Shown here: positions 1 through 7,304 of the stretch, piece by piece
How the letters are laid out: each line of letters begins with the position of its first letter
Numbering within the stretch: position 1 is the stretch's first letter
Assembly: GCA_025363795.1 (NCBI GenBank)
Contig: JANYLE010000327.1
Coordinates: 1-9,631, forward strand
DNA length: 9,631 nucleotides
DNA from: Mariniphaga sp.
GTDB lineage: Bacteria; Bacteroidota; Bacteroidia; Bacteroidales; Prolixibacteraceae
Direction of reading: 5' to 3'
Translations under genes and position numbers: made by a program
Notes under the pieces: model-generated
Told to the model about the DNA's origin: nothing
Databases searched by the model: none
Seen by the model: only the letters and a program-made list of their open reading frames with translations

Positions 1-1
1 A

Positions 2-1525
2 TCCAACACATTTCAGTTTATTCCTGAAACCCAGCTGACAAGATTTGGCACGTTGACCAATCCTTACCAGTTTTTGGTTTATTTCGAAGGACGGGAGCGT
101 GATAAATTCGAAAATTATTTAGGGGCAATGGCGGCTGATTACCATCCGAATGCCCGACTATCACTGAAATTTCAGGCCAGTTCTTTTTATTCGCTTGAAA
201 AGGAGTCATATGATATTTTGGGTCAGTATTATTTGAGCGATATTAATCAATCATCCGCATCTCAGTCTCCTGCCGATAGTTCGATGGTGATTGGTGTGGG
301 TTCGTATCTCGATCATGCCCGTAATTCATTGGAGGCAAGGGTTTCGGGGCTTGAGCATAGGGGAGCCTATTCTGCAGGTGGTCATCTGTTGCAATGGGGA
401 TTTAAATATCAGCATGAGAAAATCTTAGATCACGTGAATGAGTGGGAGATGCGCGATTCTGCCGGTTACTCAATCCCATATCACGATGATGGAATCGCGT
501 TATATCGTTCTGCATCAGGTAATCATAGCCTTTCTTCAAATCGTTTTTCCGGGTTTGCTCAGGATAACTGGTCTGCGGATTTAGGTGCAGGAGAACTTAC
601 TGTAACCGGAGGCGTAAGATTTCAATATTGGGATTTTAACAAACAAACGATAGTTAGCCCCAGAATTTCAGGAAGTTGGAAAACAGGTGCTGAACGGAAT
701 CGGATTTTCAGAGTTGCATGGGGCGTTTATCAGCAAATGCCGTTCTTCAAAGAATTAAAGAACCGCGATGCTCAGCTATTTCAGGGAGTAAAGGCTCAGA
801 AATCGATCAATTACCAGGTCGGCTACGACCAGATCTTCACTTCGTTTGACCGTCCTTTCCGGTTTACAGCCGAACTTTGGTATAAAAAGCTTAAAAACCT
901 GATCCCATACCAGGTTGATAATTTGAATATTAGTTACATTCCGAATCAACAGGCTATTGGTTATGCCGCAGGCATTGATTTCAAGATCAATGGCGAATTT
1001 GTACCGGGGGCTCAATCGTGGGCAAGTCTTTCGCTAATGAAAACTGAAGAGGATATTATTGGTGATTTCTATTTAAAAAAGAGTGCAAATTCAGGTACCT
1101 TAACGGTTTATCCCGGTTATATTCCCCGGCCAACTGACCAGCGCGTGAATTTCAGTTTGTTTTTCCAGGATTATTTTCCCGGTTATCCTTCCGTGAAGAT
1201 GAGTATGACCTTGTTTTATGGCAGCCGACTACCATTTGGACCACCGCAGGGCGAGCGTTATATGGACACTTTCAGGATGCCACCCTACCGAAGAGTGGAT
1301 GTTGGATTTTCCAAGGATTTGATTGATAAGAACAAAAAGGCAGCTCAAACCGAGAAGAAGTATGGCGTCAAAGATGCCTGGATCGGCCTTGAATTTTTCA
1401 ATCTTTTTGACATCAATAATACGATTTCCTATTATTGGATCACGGATATTAAAAATCAGATGTATGCTGTACCGAATTACCTGACCGGACGAAGAATCAA
1501 TCTTAAATTTGGGATACGATTTTAG
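2..1525 (+). CDS. TonB-dependent outer-membrane receptor, C-terminal beta-barrel part (5' end outside window)
   Basis: The reading frame is open from the left edge, so the apparent TTG start at 53 is internal; 507 residues are visible. The sequence is rich in alternating hydrophobic/polar strands with aromatic girdles, has the near-C-terminal NLFDINN segment (1400-1420) that is common in Bacteroidota TonB-dependent receptors, and ends in RINLKFGIRF, a terminal beta-strand with the final Phe expected for recognition by the Bam machinery. The signal peptide, any carboxypeptidase-regulatory-like domain and the plug must lie upstream of the window. The family takes up bulky substrates (siderophores, cobalamin, glycans, peptides) across the outer membrane using TonB energy. 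Nothing visible fixes the substrate. No SusD-like gene follows, so a SusC/SusD glycan system is not supported by this side of the gene. Family call is firm, substrate unknown. Confidence 0.88.
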   Translation, partial: SNTFQFIPETQLTRFGTLTNPYQFLVYFEGRERDKFENYLGAMAADYHPNARLSLKFQASSFYSLEKESYDILGQYYLSDINQSSASQSPADSSMVIGVGSYLDHARNSLEARVSGLEHRGAYSAGGHLLQWGFKYQHEKILDHVNEWEMRDSAGYSIPYHDDGIALYRSASGNHSLSSNRFSGFAQDNWSADLGAGELTVTGGVRFQYWDFNKQTIVSPRISGSWKTGAERNRIFRVAWGVYQQMPFFKELKNRDAQLFQGVKAQKSINYQVGYDQIFTSFDRPFRFTAELWYKKLKNLIPYQVDNLNISYIPNQQAIGYAAGIDFKINGEFVPGAQSWASLSLMKTEEDIIGDFYLKKSANSGTLTVYPGYIPRPTDQRVNFSLFFQDYFPGYPSVKMSMTLFYGSRLPFGPPQGERYMDTFRMPPYRRVDVGFSKDLIDKNKKAAQTEKKYGVKDAWIGLEFFNLFDINNTISYYWITDIKNQMYAVPNYLTGRRINLKFGIRF

Positions 1526-1544
1526 GCGATTTACAAAGTGACAT

Positions 1545-1556
1545 GCGCTGCAGCGC
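1545..1556. repeat. Perfect 12-base palindrome GCGCTGCAGCGC
   Basis: This self-complementary, GC-rich 12-mer starts 19 bases after the receptor stop codon, in an otherwise AT-rich spacer. As RNA it could only form a 4-bp stem with a TGCA loop, and no T-run follows on either side, so it is not a convincing intrinsic terminator. It could be a protein-binding site or chance. The rest of the 1526-1781 spacer shows no gene or terminator apart from the possible rocD promoter. Confidence 0.4.
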
Positions 1557-1704
1557 GTTGGCAGAAAAAAGATAATCTTACAACCGGTGGCCTAATCCGG
1601 AATTCAATGGAGTAATCCGTATTTGCCTCAAATAAAATGCGTTATCTGGCATCTGAAGCAATAATTTCAGCTTAAATCAGGAATTATAAACGGCATCAAA
1701 TATC

Positions 1705-1735
1705 ATTGCTTGTTTGACTAAATTAATATAGTTTG
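1705..1735 (+). promoter_or_regulatory. Possible Bacteroidota-type promoter for rocD
   Basis: TATAGTTTG at 1727-1735 is one base longer than the Bacteroidota -7 consensus TAnnTTTG. An ATTG at 1705-1708, 18 bases upstream, could serve as the -33 TTTG-like element. The box ends 46 bases before the rocD ATG, a reasonable leader length. Both elements are imperfect, so this is a suggestion only. Confidence 0.3.
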
Positions 1736-1781
1736 GTGCAATAAATGGAAAGAACTATTAACCAATTAAAATACTGAAGTT

Positions 1782-2993
1782 ATGGAGACAAAAGATTATA
1801 TCGAACGTGAAAACCGTTACGGTGCGCACAATTATCATCCGCTTCCTGTCGTTCTTGAACGAGGTGAAGGGATTTTCGTCTGGGATGTTGAAGGTAAGCG
1901 TTATTTTGATTTTCTTGCCGCTTATTCAGCTGTTAACCAAGGTCATTGCCATCCGAAGATTGTCAAAGCGCTTATTGATCAGGCCGGCAAACTGGCGCTC
2001 ACCTCGCGGGCTTTCTATAACGATGTTTTAGGCGAATGGGAAGAATTAATGACAAAGCAATTTGGTTACGACAAGGTTTTGCCTATGAATTCAGGTGCCG
2101 AGGCTGACGAAACGGCTCTTAAATTAATCCGGAAATGGGGTTATAAGGTAAAGAAAGTTGCTCAGAATGAGGCGCGTATTGTAGTGTGTGACGGGAATTT
2201 CCATGGCAGGACCATCACCATTGTCTCAATGTCTTCTGACCCGGACTCTTATGGTGATTATGGTCCGTTCACACCGGGTTTTGTCAATATTCCATATAAT
2301 GATATTGAAGCGTTGGAACGTGAATTGAAACATCCCAATACTGCCGGTTTTCTGGTTGAGCCTATTCAGGCTGAGGCCGGCGTTTATGTTCCGGGCGATG
2401 GTTATCTGAAAAACGCAGCAGAGCTCTGCAAAAAATACAATGTTCTTTTTGTGGCAGACGAGGTACAAACTGGTCTTTGTCGTACGGGTAAAATGCTGGC
2501 TTGCGATCATGAAGATGTTCGTCCTGATATTCTTGTACTTGGTAAGGCTATTTCGGGCGGAATGCTTCCCGTGTCGTGTGTCCTGGCAGATGATGAAATT
2601 ATGCTCACCATAAAACCCGGAGAACATGGCTCAACTTACGGAGGTAACCCGATTGCCGCGAAAGTTTCAATTGCCGCGGTAAAGGTGCTGCTTGATGAAA
2701 AGTTGGCTGAAAATGCAACACGGATAGGGAAGATATTCAGAGACGAAATGAAAGCATTTAAATCTCCCCTAATCGAAGAGGTTCGTGGAAAAGGTCTGTT
2801 AAATGCGATCCAGATCAAGACTATGGATGGTAAAAAAGCATGGGATTTGTGTTTGGTCATGAAAGAGAACGGCATTTTGGCCAAACCGACTCATGAACAC
2901 ACCATCCGTTTCACTCCGCCGCTGATTATTACTGAAGCCCAAATGCGCGAAGCAATTGGGTTAATCCAAAAGTCGATGACGGAATTTATTTAG
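1782..2993 (+). CDS. rocD: Ornithine aminotransferase (ornithine--oxo-acid transaminase)
   Basis: PLP-dependent class III aminotransferase of 403 residues that moves the delta-amino group of L-ornithine to 2-oxoglutarate, giving glutamate and glutamate-5-semialdehyde, a cytosolic link between arginine/ornithine and proline/glutamate metabolism. The Schiff-base lysine is K255 in LGKAISGG, and D226 in VADEVQTG should bind the pyridine nitrogen. Residues recalled as important in human OAT (Y55, Y85, F177, R180, E235, D263, K292, T322, R413) are all present here at a constant offset of 37 (Y18, Y48, F140, R143, E198, D226, K255, T285, R376), implying essentially gap-free alignment through the catalytic core. 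This favours true OAT over acetylornithine or GABA aminotransferases. ATG at 1782 matches the expected bacterial N-terminus; no Shine-Dalgarno is seen, as is usual in Bacteroidota. It appears monocistronic, with a terminator just downstream. Confidence 0.96.
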   Translation: METKDYIERENRYGAHNYHPLPVVLERGEGIFVWDVEGKRYFDFLAAYSAVNQGHCHPKIVKALIDQAGKLALTSRAFYNDVLGEWEELMTKQFGYDKVLPMNSGAEADETALKLIRKWGYKVKKVAQNEARIVVCDGNFHGRTITIVSMSSDPDSYGDYGPFTPGFVNIPYNDIEALERELKHPNTAGFLVEPIQAEAGVYVPGDGYLKNAAELCKKYNVLFVADEVQTGLCRTGKMLACDHEDVRPDILVLGKAISGGMLPVSCVLADDEIMLTIKPGEHGSTYGGNPIAAKVSIAAVKVLLDEKLAENATRIGKIFRDEMKAFKSPLIEEVRGKGLLNAIQIKTMDGKKAWDLCLVMKENGILAKPTHEHTIRFTPPLIITEAQMREAIGLIQKSMTEFI

Positions 2994-3014
2994 ATTTCCG
3001 GTATAAATATTCAC

Positions 3015-3043
3015 AAAAAGCGGAGGGTAACTTCCGCTTTTTT
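3015..3043 (+). terminator. Intrinsic terminator of rocD
   Basis: A 12-bp stem (3015-3026 pairing with 3031-3042, one G-U pair) closes on a GTAA tetraloop of the stable GNRA class, with an A-run on the left arm and T6 on the right arm. It begins 22 bases after the rocD stop. The A/T-flanked symmetry means it could work in both directions, but only the plus-strand gene is close. Confidence 0.9.
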
Positions 3044-3155
3044 ATTCTTATTTTTATGGAGGTGTTTCTGAAGCTTTTAATAAATGAGATGAACGAAACC
3101 GGAATATATATTCATAAACCTTTCGGATTTTAAAAATAGGTTCTATCTTTATTCG

Positions 3156-3163
3156 TAAATTTG
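3156..3163 (+). promoter_or_regulatory. Probable promoter -7 box (TAAATTTG) for the VTT-ATP-grasp gene
   Basis: This exactly matches the Bacteroidota -7 consensus TAnnTTTG. The -33 element is poor: the nearest TTTT (3128-3131) is spaced 24 bases away, a little too far. Transcription would start near 3170, giving a leader of about 138 bases that carries the hairpin at 3177-3196. The box lies in the only spacer (3044-3307) between the rocD terminator and the next gene, so a promoter is required somewhere here. Confidence 0.45.
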
Positions 3164-3176
3164 CGCCACTTGTAAA

Positions 3177-3196
3177 ATTCATTCTTCGGAGTGAAT
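3177..3196 (+). other. RNA hairpin with cUUCGg tetraloop in the leader of the VTT-ATP-grasp gene
   Basis: Bases 3177-3184 pair with 3189-3196 (8 bp, one T-G wobble) around a TTCG loop closed by C-G, the exceptionally stable UUCG tetraloop arrangement. No T-run follows (CATAATTG), so it is not an intrinsic terminator. It would sit within about 10 bases of the 5' end of a transcript from the TAAATTTG box, a position where such hairpins commonly protect mRNA from decay. The role is inferred; the pairing is visible. Confidence 0.5.
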
Positions 3197-3307
3197 CATA
3201 ATTGTTTCAAATAACGTGGATGAGAAAATGCCTGATCAGTTGGTTGCATATTCCGGCAAAAAACGACTGATTTTGATAGCCTTAATCTATAATAATATAT
3301 AATTCCT

Positions 3308-5038
3308 ATGTTTGATGCATCTACCTTGTTTTGGTTACAGCATTGTATTGTAATATTTTTCATGACCTTTCTTCATGAGGATGCTGCAATATTAGCTGCA
3401 GCCTTTTCTCGTGTTGAGCATGGTATGCCATTGGTATATGCATATTCAAGTGTCTATTTAGGTATTGTTACGGGCGATATACTCATTTATGGTCTTGGTC
3501 ATTTAGCTCAAAAAAACAAATGGTTGAGGGCCAAAATTATTGGGCCAAAAATAGAAAAAACCAGGTTATGGCTGGAGAATCATCTTATTCGGGTTTTGAT
3601 TCTTTGCCGGATTACACCAGGGTTGTTGTTCCCAACCTTTGTCGCTTGTGGCTGGTTTAAAATACCGTTTGGTCGTTTCGCTTTGGTTTCGATTCTTTCC
3701 GGAGCCATTTATTCTTCTGTTGTATTGACCGTTATCATACTTTTCGGAGACCTCGTTCTTAAGCATTTCGATTATTGGGCATGGATTCTGTTGCTGGCAA
3801 TCATAGTCGCTTTGGCAATCTGGAATACGTTTAAATCCAGGAAGGAAGCACCGGCTGAACAGTCAACTGGCGATGCTCCTCCATCATTTATTAAGATTTT
3901 AAAAAGTTATATGCCCGCGCGTAAGAACAAGCATATTGGGATGCCTTCACTTGATGGTGTTAAACGGATGGTTTCTTTTGCCGAACGTTTACCTAACGGG
4001 CTGTTTTATATTCCCGTTGGACTGCGATGGCTGTTATTGGCGATTCGTTACCGAAGCCTGACCCTGCCAACGGTATCTAATCCAAATATTGAAACAGGCG
4101 GATTCTGGGGCGAATCAAAAAGCGATATTATGATGCAGGTTGGTGATGAACAACAACCCTGGATCGCAGAATTTGTGACACTCCACCGTAATGGAATGGG
4201 TGCTCAATCTGACCTTGGGACAGCTCTTTCCCTGATGGAAGACAAAGGATTGAGTTTTCCGATTGTTGTCAAACCCGATATTGGCTGGCAAGGATATGGC
4301 GTCAGACTTGTCGAAGATAGTTCGAATTTGCATCAATATATCTCGGCATATCCATTAGGGGAGAAAATGGTGCTTCAGCGTCCAATACCCCATGACGGTG
4401 AAGCCGGAATTTTCTATGTCAGATTACCCGGAGAAAAACAAGGGCGCATTTTATCTGTCACTTTGCGCTATTTTCCTTATGTGTATGGCGATGGCGTGTC
4501 AACTTTGCGTGATCTGATTAAAAATAGCCCGCGAACTAAAATGAGGGCTGATTATTTCCTTGGTGAAAAATCTGAACATACTGGTTTCGAAAAACATTAT
4601 CTTGATATTATCCCGGCCGAAGGTGAATTGATTCGATTGTCATTTATTGGAAGCATCAGGGTAGGAGGGCTTTATCGCGATGCGAGCCATTTGATTACTC
4701 CGGAATTGACAAAGAGGTTTAACGATATTGCCCTTAGTATGCCTGAGTTTTATTTTGGCAGGTTTGATATACGTTTCGAATCGACCGAATTACTCAAAGC
4801 GGGAACCGGTTTCTCAATCATAGAAATTAATGGAGCGGGATCGGAAGCAATCAGTGCCTGGGATCCTGAGGTATCTATTTTTAAGCTCTACAGGGAGCTG
4901 TTCGAGGCACAAAGTTTATTGTTCAAGGTTTCTGCACTGAACCGGTCGCGAGGATATAAACCAATGGGATTGTGGGCGTTTCTTAAAGCAGCTAAGCGTC
5001 AGAATAAATTGATTGAGAGTTATCCACCAGCCGGTTAG
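3308..5038 (+). CDS. DedA/VTT-type membrane domain fused to an ATP-grasp ligase-like domain
   Basis: This 576-residue protein has two modules. Residues 1-178 resemble DedA/VTT (SNARE-associated) proteins: hydrophobic segments near 7-22, 42-65, 93-113, 122-147 and 155-173, an acidic E24-D25 pair, a G-x3-GD-x3-YxxG motif (52-64, D57), and RITPG (101-105) followed by G115. A charged linker (175-210) leads to the second module: an RYRSLTLPT...GGFWGESKS block (247-272) that I recall preceding the ATP-grasp core in stand-alone relatives, FPIVVKP with nucleotide-binding-type K322, YGDGVSTLRDLI (393-404) resembling the GDG..T...LI loop of cyanophycin-synthetase-like enzymes, then FGRFDIRF (D487, R489) and IIEINGAGSEA (E506, N508), the typical Mg-ATP ligands. 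DedA proteins act in lipid transport and membrane homeostasis; ATP-grasp enzymes make amide or thioester bonds through acyl phosphates. Substrate unknown. The ligase part probably lies in the cytoplasm. No Shine-Dalgarno; ATG directly follows an AT-rich leader. Confidence 0.82.
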   Translation: MFDASTLFWLQHCIVIFFMTFLHEDAAILAAAFSRVEHGMPLVYAYSSVYLGIVTGDILIYGLGHLAQKNKWLRAKIIGPKIEKTRLWLENHLIRVLILCRITPGLLFPTFVACGWFKIPFGRFALVSILSGAIYSSVVLTVIILFGDLVLKHFDYWAWILLLAIIVALAIWNTFKSRKEAPAEQSTGDAPPSFIKILKSYMPARKNKHIGMPSLDGVKRMVSFAERLPNGLFYIPVGLRWLLLAIRYRSLTLPTVSNPNIETGGFWGESKSDIMMQVGDEQQPWIAEFVTLHRNGMGAQSDLGTALSLMEDKGLSFPIVVKPDIGWQGYGVRLVEDSSNLHQYISAYPLGEKMVLQRPIPHDGEAGIFYVRLPGEKQGRILSVTLRYFPYVYGDGVSTLRDLIKNSPRTKMRADYFLGEKSEHTGFEKHYLDIIPAEGELIRLSFIGSIRVGGLYRDASHLITPELTKRFNDIALSMPEFYFGRFDIRFESTELLKAGTGFSIIEINGAGSEAISAWDPEVSIFKLYRELFEAQSLLFKVSALNRSRGYKPMGLWAFLKAAKRQNKLIESYPPAG

Positions 5039-5101
5039 TTTTATCTGAACTGAATCTGCCACCGATTTTGTGAATAGTTTTAACAGAAAGCGAATCCTGT
5101 T

Positions 5102-7150
5102 CTATAATCCATTCTTCCCGTTTCCATCACCATTATCCGAAAGAATTGCTCCACGGATTTTTCCGATTGATCTCACTTCAAAGCTGTCGGTATATTCGAT
5201 AATGTGAAGTGTTTGGTTCATATAACCTCCAAAGTTTGAGACTTTCTGAAAACTGTAATCAGTTTGGAGCAGTTCCACTTCGGGATTGGGATTGGTGGCA
5301 GGGAAATTCTTTCCTGCTTTTCCCAGCGATGCAAGGAAATGCAACGTAACATCATATCCTTGAAAACTATATTGTGTCGGTTCGCTGCTAAACGAAGATC
5401 TGTATTTTTCAACAAACGCAATTACCTGTGGATTGGCATAGTCAATAAAATAGGGCGCAAGGTATTGCAATCTTGTGTTGTGAAGATGTTCAATATCAAT
5501 GCTCTGCATTTTGGTATATTCCTGAAGACCTATTACTGTTATTTTATTCGATTTCGAGATCGTGTTCAGACGCGTCATGGCTACGCTGACATTTGCTTCC
5601 TGCCCGTCAGATAAAACAATTATATTTTCCTTGTCCGGCTTTAGCATGGCTTCCAGACCTGAAGTACCTTCTGCCCAGATATTGTAGATGCGAACCTTTC
5701 CGGCGCCAAGTTTCTGGTTAAGCCGCTCCAGAATCAACTTTTCATCTCCCCAATTGGATCCATTATTAAGGAAAATTATATTCTGGCCCGAGAATTTATC
5801 AGCAATATAATCGGCAGTACCGGCAAGCCGCAGCTTCTTGCCTGGATTGATCTGATAATAACCCTGGGTCGTAGATACAAACCGACTGTCTGAAGAAAGC
5901 GGGGATATCATCGGAATGCGGTTTTTCGCACTTAGTCCGGCGATAATCTTTTGATTGTCTGGATATACAGGACCAATAATGAGATCGAGTGACAAAAACT
6001 CAGGGTTTTTAACGAGTTTCTCCACCACATTATTATCCTGAAAAGTATCGTAAACGTGTAATTTTACTTTCATCCCTGATTGGATCATCTTTTCGGTTGC
6101 GAGTAAAACTCCGGAATAGAACTCTAAGAAAACGGATGTTCGTTGAACAATTTTGGAAGAGTCGTTAAGGTTCTGACAAAAGGGTAAAAAGACCCCAACT
6201 TCGTAAGTCTTATTCGGATCGGCATGCGAAACTGAGGAAGCGTTTTTTAAATTGTTATTCGTTTCTTCCTTGTTAATTGCCTGATCATCATCGGTCTTTT
6301 TTAAAGGAATTTTGATGGTCATGCCCACGTTAAGTCCTTCTTTAAGAGCGGGATTCAACTGCTGTAACTCTGCTTTTGAAGTTCCGAATCGTTTCTCAAG
6401 TTGAAAATAGTTATCTCCGTTTACGATGCGGTAATCAGTGAACTTTGGATTCGACTCCTGTTTCCCCTGATCAGGTGATGAAACGATGGCGGATGGAATC
6501 ATTAAGACAGTTCCTTTTGATAAAGATCCTGTTAATGAGGGATTTGATTTGAGAATTGCCTCCTGCGTCGTATTGTATTGTTTGGCAATTGAAAATAGGG
6601 TTTCCCGGCGTCCGACTACGTGTTTTATTGGTTGCTGAGCTTTGACAGTTACTGTTTTCGGCTCATTGGATGGAACTGTCGTCTTCGGAATCTTCAGGAT
6701 ATCACCTTCTTTAATTCCTTCTCTTGCTTGTGGATTGTGCAGGTAAATATCCTCGGATGTAGTATTGTTTTTTTGTGCGATGGAAAAAACCGTCTCTTTT
6801 TTTCGTACCGAATGATAGATGAAAAGGCGATCCTCGCTATCTTCTTTAAGCAATCCGTTCTGAGTTTGTAATTTGGTTTCAGGAATCCTTACTATTTGAC
6901 CAGAATTCAATTTTTCCATTATTTCCGGATTGGCATTCTTTAGATCATCAAGTGTTAGCCCGAATTTCCTGGCAATCGAAAATGGGGAATCTCCGCTCAC
7001 GGCAGTATAAAGCGTGTACTTTTTTCCCCCGATCATCACTTTCTCATCACCGGATTTATTCTGTGCTGGCAAAGTGAATGCAAGAGATACAAGTAAAATT
7101 AACGTATATAGTATTGAAATAGATCGATTTGATATCCTGGTTGAACCCAT
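5102..7150 (-). CDS. Secreted protein with four LysM domains and a type I periplasmic-binding domain
   Basis: The 682-residue product has a basic N-terminus, a hydrophobic stretch (about 12-27) and LPAQ, giving a probable signal peptidase I cut after A29. There is no lipobox cysteine, so it is probably periplasmic or cell-wall associated rather than a lipoprotein. Four LysM units follow (about 45-90, 110-155, 177-219, 240-282), each with the hydrophobic-SIA/QL core, an NP turn and a terminal IP; LysM binds N-acetylglucosamine-containing glycans such as peptidoglycan. A polar linker (284-312) joins a domain from about 315 to 655 that resembles the Leu/Ile/Val-binding (PBP type I) fold: YEVGVFLPF at its first strand, LIIGPVYPDN (390-399), RIPMISPLSS (411-420) and SFQGYDVTLHF (595-605). 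No permease or ATPase is adjacent, so it is more likely a wall-anchored sensor or regulator than a transporter subunit. It is convergent with the VTT-ATP-grasp gene across a 63-base gap showing no clear terminator. Confidence 0.88.
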   Translation of the reverse strand: MGSTRISNRSISILYTLILLVSLAFTLPAQNKSGDEKVMIGGKKYTLYTAVSGDSPFSIARKFGLTLDDLKNANPEIMEKLNSGQIVRIPETKLQTQNGLLKEDSEDRLFIYHSVRKKETVFSIAQKNNTTSEDIYLHNPQAREGIKEGDILKIPKTTVPSNEPKTVTVKAQQPIKHVVGRRETLFSIAKQYNTTQEAILKSNPSLTGSLSKGTVLMIPSAIVSSPDQGKQESNPKFTDYRIVNGDNYFQLEKRFGTSKAELQQLNPALKEGLNVGMTIKIPLKKTDDDQAINKEETNNNLKNASSVSHADPNKTYEVGVFLPFCQNLNDSSKIVQRTSVFLEFYSGVLLATEKMIQSGMKVKLHVYDTFQDNNVVEKLVKNPEFLSLDLIIGPVYPDNQKIIAGLSAKNRIPMISPLSSDSRFVSTTQGYYQINPGKKLRLAGTADYIADKFSGQNIIFLNNGSNWGDEKLILERLNQKLGAGKVRIYNIWAEGTSGLEAMLKPDKENIIVLSDGQEANVSVAMTRLNTISKSNKITVIGLQEYTKMQSIDIEHLHNTRLQYLAPYFIDYANPQVIAFVEKYRSSFSSEPTQYSFQGYDVTLHFLASLGKAGKNFPATNPNPEVELLQTDYSFQKVSNFGGYMNQTLHIIEYTDSFEVRSIGKIRGAILSDNGDGNGKNGL

Positions 7151-7173
7151 GTTAAACTGTTTTTATTCAGTAA

Positions 7174-7181
7174 CAAAATAA
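7174..7181 (-). promoter_or_regulatory. Possible promoter -7 box for the LysM/PBP gene
   Basis: On the minus strand this reads TTATTTTG, one mismatch from TAnnTTTG, and ends 23 bases before the ATG at 7150. It lies between the terminator of the upstream operon and the gene, where a separate promoter is expected. No good -33 element is visible. Confidence 0.3.
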
Positions 7182-7220
7182 CGATAAAAAAATGAGAGCA
7201 GCTACCTTCCTTCCTCAACA

Positions 7221-7259
7221 AAAATAAACCGACTTTCTTTCAGGAAGTCGGTTTATTTT
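7221..7259 (-). terminator. Intrinsic terminator of the flavoprotein/DHOD-like operon
   Basis: A perfect 15-bp inverted repeat (7221-7235 with 7245-7259), extended inward by a wobble pair and two more pairs to a tiny loop, has A-rich left and T-rich right arms on both strands. On the minus strand it begins 45 bases after the stop codon at 7305 and runs into T4ATTT-like sequence, so it most likely ends transcription of the upstream pair and isolates the LysM/PBP gene. Confidence 0.9.
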
Positions 7260-7304
7260 AAATCTCAGGTATAAATTTTAAGACACGCAAGTGTCGTCAC
7301 TTAT

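Noticed and set aside
53..55. TTG at 53 as the start of the receptor gene
   Set aside because: The frame is open to the left edge and the visible protein begins in the middle of a beta-barrel with no signal peptide or plug, so this is an internal codon.
1..1781. SusC/SusD-type glycan utilisation locus
   Set aside because: The gene after the receptor is rocD, with no SusD-like lipoprotein or glycoside hydrolase in the window.
2226..2627. 133-codon minus-strand ORF inside rocD
   Set aside because: It lies opposite the PLP-binding core of rocD and has no coherent protein features.
5039..5101. Shared terminator in the convergent gap between the VTT-ATP-grasp and LysM/PBP genes
   Set aside because: Only a 5-bp AACAG/CTGTT inverted repeat without a T-run is visible, too weak to call.
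5264..5614. 116-codon plus-strand ORF inside the LysM/PBP gene
   Set aside because: It is antisense to the binding domain, with no recognisable domain and Cys/Phe/Arg-rich composition; a shadow frame.
7282..7302. Two overlapping, mutually exclusive 5-bp hairpins (GACAC/GTGTC and AAGTG/CACTT) between the DHOD-like stop and the terminator
   Set aside because: The stems are short enough to be expected by chance, and the strong terminator just beyond explains the region without a switch.
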